From Heliocidaris tuberculata (taxonomy: Eukaryota > Echinodermata > Echinoidea > Camarodonta > Echinometridae), in assembly GCA_025618425.1 (NCBI GenBank), contig CM046847.1, positions 7,739,033 to 7,803,032 of the forward strand: a stretch of DNA of 64,000 bases, in the 5' to 3' direction. The notes beneath the pieces are model-generated. The model was given only the letters and a program-made list of their open reading frames with translations, searched no databases and was not told the DNA's origin. Positions 58,990 to 64,000 of the stretch are shown one piece after another. Each line of letters starts with the position of its first letter. Position 1 is the stretch's first letter. A program made the translations under genes and the position numbers.

Positions 58990-61430
58990 ATCCTCAGTTG
59001 ATATCCAGATAAATTTTATTCATTTGTTTTGAGAATTTTTTTTTTCTTTTTGCAAGAAAATGTAATTAAAAATTACAAATTTTGAAGCTAATAAATTCTG
59101 AAGCTTTAGGATATGGGAATAATGTAAACTGTTGTTTTGCCCCAAATGAAATACAGAAGCACTTACATTTGTATAATTATGTAGATATGTAGAAGAGGTG
59201 GAATTAAGATTTATATTTGGGTCTATGGTTAAGTAAAGTAGGTGCTATGAAATTGAGAAAAATGTTTATATTAAGGTTTTTTTTTTCCCAATATTATCAC
59301 TGAGATTTGACTATATTTGATTATCAAGATTGTAAATTGTGTTTCCACCAATGATTGGATTTCATTTATCTCTTGTCTAAATTTGTCATCAGATTTGAGA
59401 TGATTGTATGGGTATAATACATGTACATGTATATCCAATTTGTTGAATGCTGCAGTTGAGGGGATGAATTTATGATCAGACTTTCTTTAGAGTGGGTAGT
59501 AGTGTATGTGTATGTACATGCAGCTCTATGAAGATATATTAGCCAAATGGTGGACCAATATATTTGTTTGTGGATAAGGGGAACTGGTATAATTTGTGAA
59601 AAAGAACTTGGTTGTCTCATTTGTTACGAGGAATCGTTAAAGGTGCAGGCCGATCAGTAATATTTCAAAAATTAAGCTGATATGTTTTCAGATAAAGAAA
59701 CTGAAGTTAGGCTCAATATTCCAAAGAAGATGAATTATTTTAAAGGTTTGTAATTCCAAACATACCAATATGTGTTTCATTAATTTCATACATTGTTAAG
59801 ATGCATATTGTCCACACATTCCAGGCATTTAATGTACGGATTCATTTATGATCAATAACCCTTTGGATATATATAAATACCTAACGATATACAAATCTTT
59901 ATTAACCAGTAATTGAACCTTTGGAATATTAAGCTTTAACCTAAAATGAATGAAGAGGTACTGTAGATAAGAATTTGGTTTATTGATTTTGATTAATTAT
60001 GTACTGTGTGATGCAATCCTGAATAGATGGTGCAAATTCTTTTTTTTTCTTCAGACCGATATCTACTTTAAGCTGAGTTTTGTATTCTAGAACGAAGTGT
60101 GTGCAATATTCAATGTTTTGATTACATAGTACTTTATATCTTTCTATTTAGATTATTATTCTATTCAACATTAGTTGTCCTTTATAAGGTACACTGATTT
60201 GTATTCCTCACATCCCTTCTTTCAGTGTGTGCTATTATTACTGTGTGATCATTCGTCATTCTATCTTGTAATGTACAGTTGTTTATCTACATTAAATTAT
60301 TCAATAGTATATGTATAAAGAACGTGTTGGTGCCGTTATTCATCTTGTGTGCTGGGCTAGCGTTACATTAGGTTGAAACGAATGTATTATGCAGTAAGTG
60401 GGGTTGTTTTTGTTTTTGTTTTTGTTTTATGGGGGGGGGGGGGGGGGAGGGGAGGGAGGCGGTATTCATAACCAAGTGTTTAAATGGTGATTTCACTCGT
60501 TGAAATCAAAGACAACTTCTGAAGAAAATTTTTACAATTACATGTACTTTGGTAATGTAAGTCCTGTCAAACAACATTTCATTAAATGCACTTTTTCCAT
60601 TTCGTTCTCAGAAAAAAAGAACGAAGAGTATTTGTATCTTCAAGTTTCTCATCTTCCCTTTATCGACCTCATCCAGTTACACTCATTTCCATTTTCTATT
60701 TATTCTAAGTTTTTATATCTCTCTTTCACTCCCTCCATCTCTCTCCCACTCTTCTCACCATTCTCTGCCCCTCTTCCATTACTCTCATTCCTTCTGTCCT
60801 TTTCTCTTCTCTCTTGCTTTCTCTCTAGCTCACCTCATCACATTTCTACTAACACTATCTTGAAACAATATCATGACTTGCAGATTATCATTGTTGTATT
60901 CATTTTATTTCACAAAAATAGAGTACTCCATATGAATTCAGATTTTTAACATTCGGACAGTTGCATTTAGATATAAAAAGGAATTCAAAAAATAATAAAA
61001 ATACACAAATTTAGATCACGAAGGAAAAAAAATACATTATAAAAATACACAAATACAAGAATGAAGATATTTCATTACATATTTGTAATCAGAAAAATTT
61101 GATAATCAAAATAAAACATTAAAAAACATTTGAAAGAACATTTGCAGTTTTTTGTGGCCCTGCCAATATAAAGTATTCAGATAACAATGATTACAATTTC
61201 TATGCTTCAATTATCATTGCACCAAAGATATTTATTGTATATATTTTGTGGTTAACAAATAATGAGAGATAAAGGGATTTCAGAAAAAAAACAAACTTTG
61301 CTTTACCTTTCATCTTGTACATATAAAACAAAATAATACTGAATAACATTGTATCACAGTCAGTCAATAATTTGATTTGTCACTGGCACAAGTGAAAAAA
61401 AGAAGACATTATATGCAAAAAAGTACATGT
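58990..61430. other. AT-rich spacer, nothing recognised
   Basis: Contains a G run of about 17 bases (60431-60447) and a short pyrimidine-rich stretch (60715-60830). No exon or mobile element was recognised. Confidence 0.5.
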
Positions 61431-61435
61431 CCATT

Positions 61436-61640
61436 AATAATAATAATAATTTTGTTTACCCAGGGAAGCCTCATCAGCATAAATGCTGTTCTTCCTGAGG
61501 GTCCAACATTTCAGTGTTATATGATGATACCAGTTATTACATGGATTTCAACATACTTTCCCATTACATTTCAACATCTGCTCTGGGAAATCTTGCAACT
61601 TCTTTTTCTTTATTTGTTTAAAGTGGCTTCCCCTTGACAG
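61436..61640 (-). mobile_element. possible retroposon 3' fragment
   Basis: An (AAT)n head (61436-61450) is followed by tttacccagggaagcctcat and cataaatgctgttcttcctg. The AAT head would be a reverse-orientation tail like those of the SINEs here, but the body does not match them. Confidence 0.3.
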
Positions 61641-62090
61641 GGTACTGTTTTTTAGGCAGACAAAGAAGTATTTCAACTAAAATTAAGTATACTCTAGGTT
61701 ATTTTAAGCACACGCTCTGAAACTATTACATTAAATTTGTTTCTTTACAAAATTCTTCATTAAATGTAACAATGTTCATATACAATACATATGCTGACAA
61801 TCATAATTTTTATCCAAATAAGGTACATGTACATATATGTTCATGTACTTACTCATTTCAATGAAAAAAGTTGTGTTATAGAAAAAGAAAATATTATTTG
61901 ACCTCGCACCATTGTATTGATTACAATAATCATAATATAAATTACTGTACTGAATTCAAATATCACTAGTCAGGGAATACAATAGAGATATAAATGGAAA
62001 TATGTAGCTCCTATCTTAAAGGTGTTTATTCAACATGTAAGTTACAACATCAAAAGGTTACAACCTGCTGTCCTATCAGACGAGTGAACT

Positions 62091-62236
62091 GGACCCGTTT
62101 CATAAAACTTGTTATCAATAACAAGTTGCAATAACTGTTATAGCTACTGAAATCCTTGCATCCGATTAGCTGAGAGCAAATTTGTCATAGAAATCTGGCA
62201 GTTGTCACTGATAACAAGTTTCATGTAATGGGGCCC
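62091..62236. mobile_element. foldback element FB1, copy 5
   Basis: ggacccgtttcataaaactt...gataacaagtttcatgtaat...gggccc. The CCAAT box is mutated in this copy (catccgattagctg). Confidence 0.75.
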
Positions 62237-62286
62237 ATGTACATCTTCTTCTAAAGTTCCAATGCCTTGTGCTGGCACCTTAAGGC

Positions 62287-62492
62287 CTGCATTCACAAAG
62301 GAGGTTTGGTTTAAACCATGGTTTAAACCCCCTCCTGGGTTTTTTAAGCATACGTGCGCACGGAATCCGATCCAATAATATATTTTCTTTGAGCGTGCGC
62401 ATGGGCAACGTGCGCTTATTTACGCTTATTTCAGTATGCTTACGGAGGGTTAAACCTTACCCATGGTTTAAACCTCCTTTGTGAATTCAGGG
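62287..62492. mobile_element. foldback element FB4, copy 2
   Basis: Left arm ctgcattcacaaaggagg...aaaccatggtttaaaccc, right arm ttacccatggtttaaacctcc...ctttgtgaattcag. The inner region has cgatccaataata and cttatttacgcttattt. About 206 bp. Confidence 0.8.
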
Positions 62493-62699
62493 CTAAAGGT
62501 GTAATGCACTGGTGAGAACTGTGCATGTCTATGGTGTCAGATGATAAGGCCTTGACTAAGAAATTTCTGCGTTAGTTACCAGAAACATATAAATGTATTC
62601 CTTCTTGGGTCGTAAGAGACACTTGTTGAATTCTAAAGGAACATATATCATTTTCAAAATGAATATGTTATTTCAACTGTAAAATAAAATGGAATTCAA

Positions 62700-62810
62700 A
62701 TAATACTACTACTAATGATATTCTGTTTTCTCATACAGTGCATTTTGATATAACGTCTCTCAGCACTTCCCAATGATTAGCCCAGCTTTAGCTTCTCATT
62801 ATGATTACCA
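62700..62810 (-). mobile_element. SINE tail fragment
   Basis: An ATT-rich head, then catacagtgca, gatataacgtctctc and agcccagctttagct align with the tail half of the SINE at 22203 (tgtacagtgcatg, gatataacctctc, ccctggctttagct). The tRNA-like part is missing. Confidence 0.55.
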
Positions 62811-63078
62811 ATATATTCATATTCTCGAAAGACAAGGATCAGATACTGACAGACGGATATTTACAAACACCATATCAAAAGAAGGAATGTCATTTCAAGA
62901 AAATGATAATATAGTTTTTCATAAAAAATTAAGCGACCTTTTTAAATTGCACAAGTCACATCAACAGGGTGACAGTGTGAAACCAAAGATATCTGACAAA
63001 TTGGTTTCGGGTACATGCAACAGCGTGCATGAGCTTCAAAAGTCTTGTTCATTGCTAAATCAAAACATTGGAGGTTAA
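62773..63078 (+). other. 101-codon open frame, uncertain
   Basis: The ATG lies inside the SINE fragment, but the frame continues for about 85 codons of polar, non-repetitive sequence (GSDTDRRIFTNTISKEG, QQGDSVKPKISDKLV) to TAA at 63076. There is no recognisable domain and no convincing donor or acceptor. Probably chance. Confidence 0.15.
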
Positions 63079-63217
63079 GTTTTCAGATTTTTTATTCACA
63101 AATCGAACTTCAATGCACAATCAAATACAGTTTGCGTACACATTGTTAGGCAGTTAGTCAACTCCATCCCAACTTAAGTGGTAACGATAACTAAATAAAC
63201 AAATCCTTTGCAATTGC

Positions 63218-63940
63218 TCCTGCAACTATCATGAATAAAATGGCAGTATGGTTTCCAGGCATATTGCAAGCCAGCTGAAATCTGATTGTCTTAACCCTTT
63301 TGAGACAATCAACCACTTGTTGTGGTTTGGCTCAATAACTTTCGATTCAGAGCTTTAAAAATATACCAGATGCAGGAGTAGAAAGAGCAAAAATTTCTGC
63401 ACACACTATGTCCAATTTTGTTGTATGACCATATTGCATTTGATGCCAGGAATTTTAAAAATGAAAATAAGCTTTAAAATCCTTAGATTTGCAACACATT
63501 GAGAAGTTCAAAATCATTGTTCTTTATCAAAATTGGCAATTTTTTCAACTTTCCTACAAAATTTGTAACCATGTATATCGTTTTCAAAGACATTTACACC
63601 TTCTTAGAACCGTATAGCACGAAAAGAAAAATATCACTGTTGCCAATTTGAAGAAAAAATGTGATTAATTTAGCCCCTGAATAATTCTTGTCCTGAAAGG
63701 GTTGATAATACTGTAAACATGGAGATTTTCTCAATGTTCCTGCAACTATCATGAATAAAATGGCAGTATGGCTTCCAGGCCTATTGGAAGCTGATCGTCT
63801 TAATAATACTGTAAACGTGGAGATTTTCTCATTGTTCCTGCAACTATCATGAATACAATGGCAGTATGGTTTCCAGGCCTACTGGAAGCCAGCTGATATC
63901 TTATTGTCCTAATAATACTGTAAACCTGGAGATTTTCTCA
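63218..63940. repeat. three-unit tandem array, about 99-bp period
   Basis: Unit: tcctgcaactatcatgaata, atggcagtatggnttccagg, ctg-t---ttgtc, taataatactgtaaac, tggagattttctca. Units 2 and 3 start near 63737 and 63836. Unit 1 (from 63218) is split by the F1 element at 63295-63701. Confidence 0.85.
63295..63701 (+). mobile_element. piggyBac-like MITE family F1, copy 6
   Basis: Left TTAA (63291-63294) then CCCTTTTGAG; right CTGAAAGGG followed by TTGA (63702-63705), a mutated TTAA. It has the same 407-bp length as copy 3. The tandem unit next door still shows the unoccupied site gtcTTAATAATACTG. Confidence 0.9.
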
Positions 63941-64000
63941 CAATAGTATTTTTCCCCAGCACTGACATAAAGGAGTTTTGTGTGCTTCTAACTTCATGAT

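Overview
The window is a piece of an AT-rich metazoan nuclear genome. It has GT-AG introns many kilobases long, long microsatellites (GA, CA, TA, TTC), a tRNA-derived SINE and a dense load of short foldback or TTAA-flanked elements. The repeat character and the invertebrate-type complexin point to a marine deuterostome, most plausibly an echinoderm such as a sea urchin. That is inference; no diagnostic marker settles the species.

Only two host genes can be supported. At the left edge (18-1841, + strand) are the last two coding exons of a gene whose protein ends in a charged, helix-prone tail; I do not recognise it. The main gene is complexin, the SNARE-complex clamp of regulated exocytosis, on the + strand. 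It has an ATG exon at 21003-21057, an alternative ATG exon in the same splice phase at 30579-30594, and shared exons at 50478-50644, 52435-52564 and 53539-53609. The long form is 140 residues with a canonical central SNARE-binding helix and a C-terminal amphipathic segment. The alternative start would replace the N-terminal activating segment with five residues (MASLF). The ATG exon at 21003 is preceded by a splice acceptor, so a noncoding first exon must lie upstream; 4780-4867 is a weak candidate.

Region by region: 2-20 kb is intergenic or upstream intron and holds microsatellites, a relic of a non-LTR retrotransposon with a restriction-like endonuclease (6.4-7.8 kb), an unexplained ATG-less reading frame (9060-9374), TTAA-flanked elements and an array with DR1-type nuclear-receptor half-sites (19.65-20.1 kb). 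The 29-kb first complexin intron (21-50 kb) is full of foldback elements, tandem arrays and two SINEs. The last complexin intron carries a pure TTC tract of 69 units next to an exon that ends in GAA repeats. The 54-64 kb region holds the 3' UTR, more foldbacks, a long AT tract and a tandem array whose first unit is interrupted by a TTAA element.

The mobile fraction is the most informative part. At least four unrelated TTAA-flanked families are present, the largest with piggyBac-like CCC...GGG ends (six copies). Two natural empty-site comparisons support TTAA duplication: one copy nested in another element, and one inside a tandem repeat. A second class is short hairpins, several with a CCAAT box in the loop. 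A third is a roughly 80-bp hairpin family whose stems change in step between copies.
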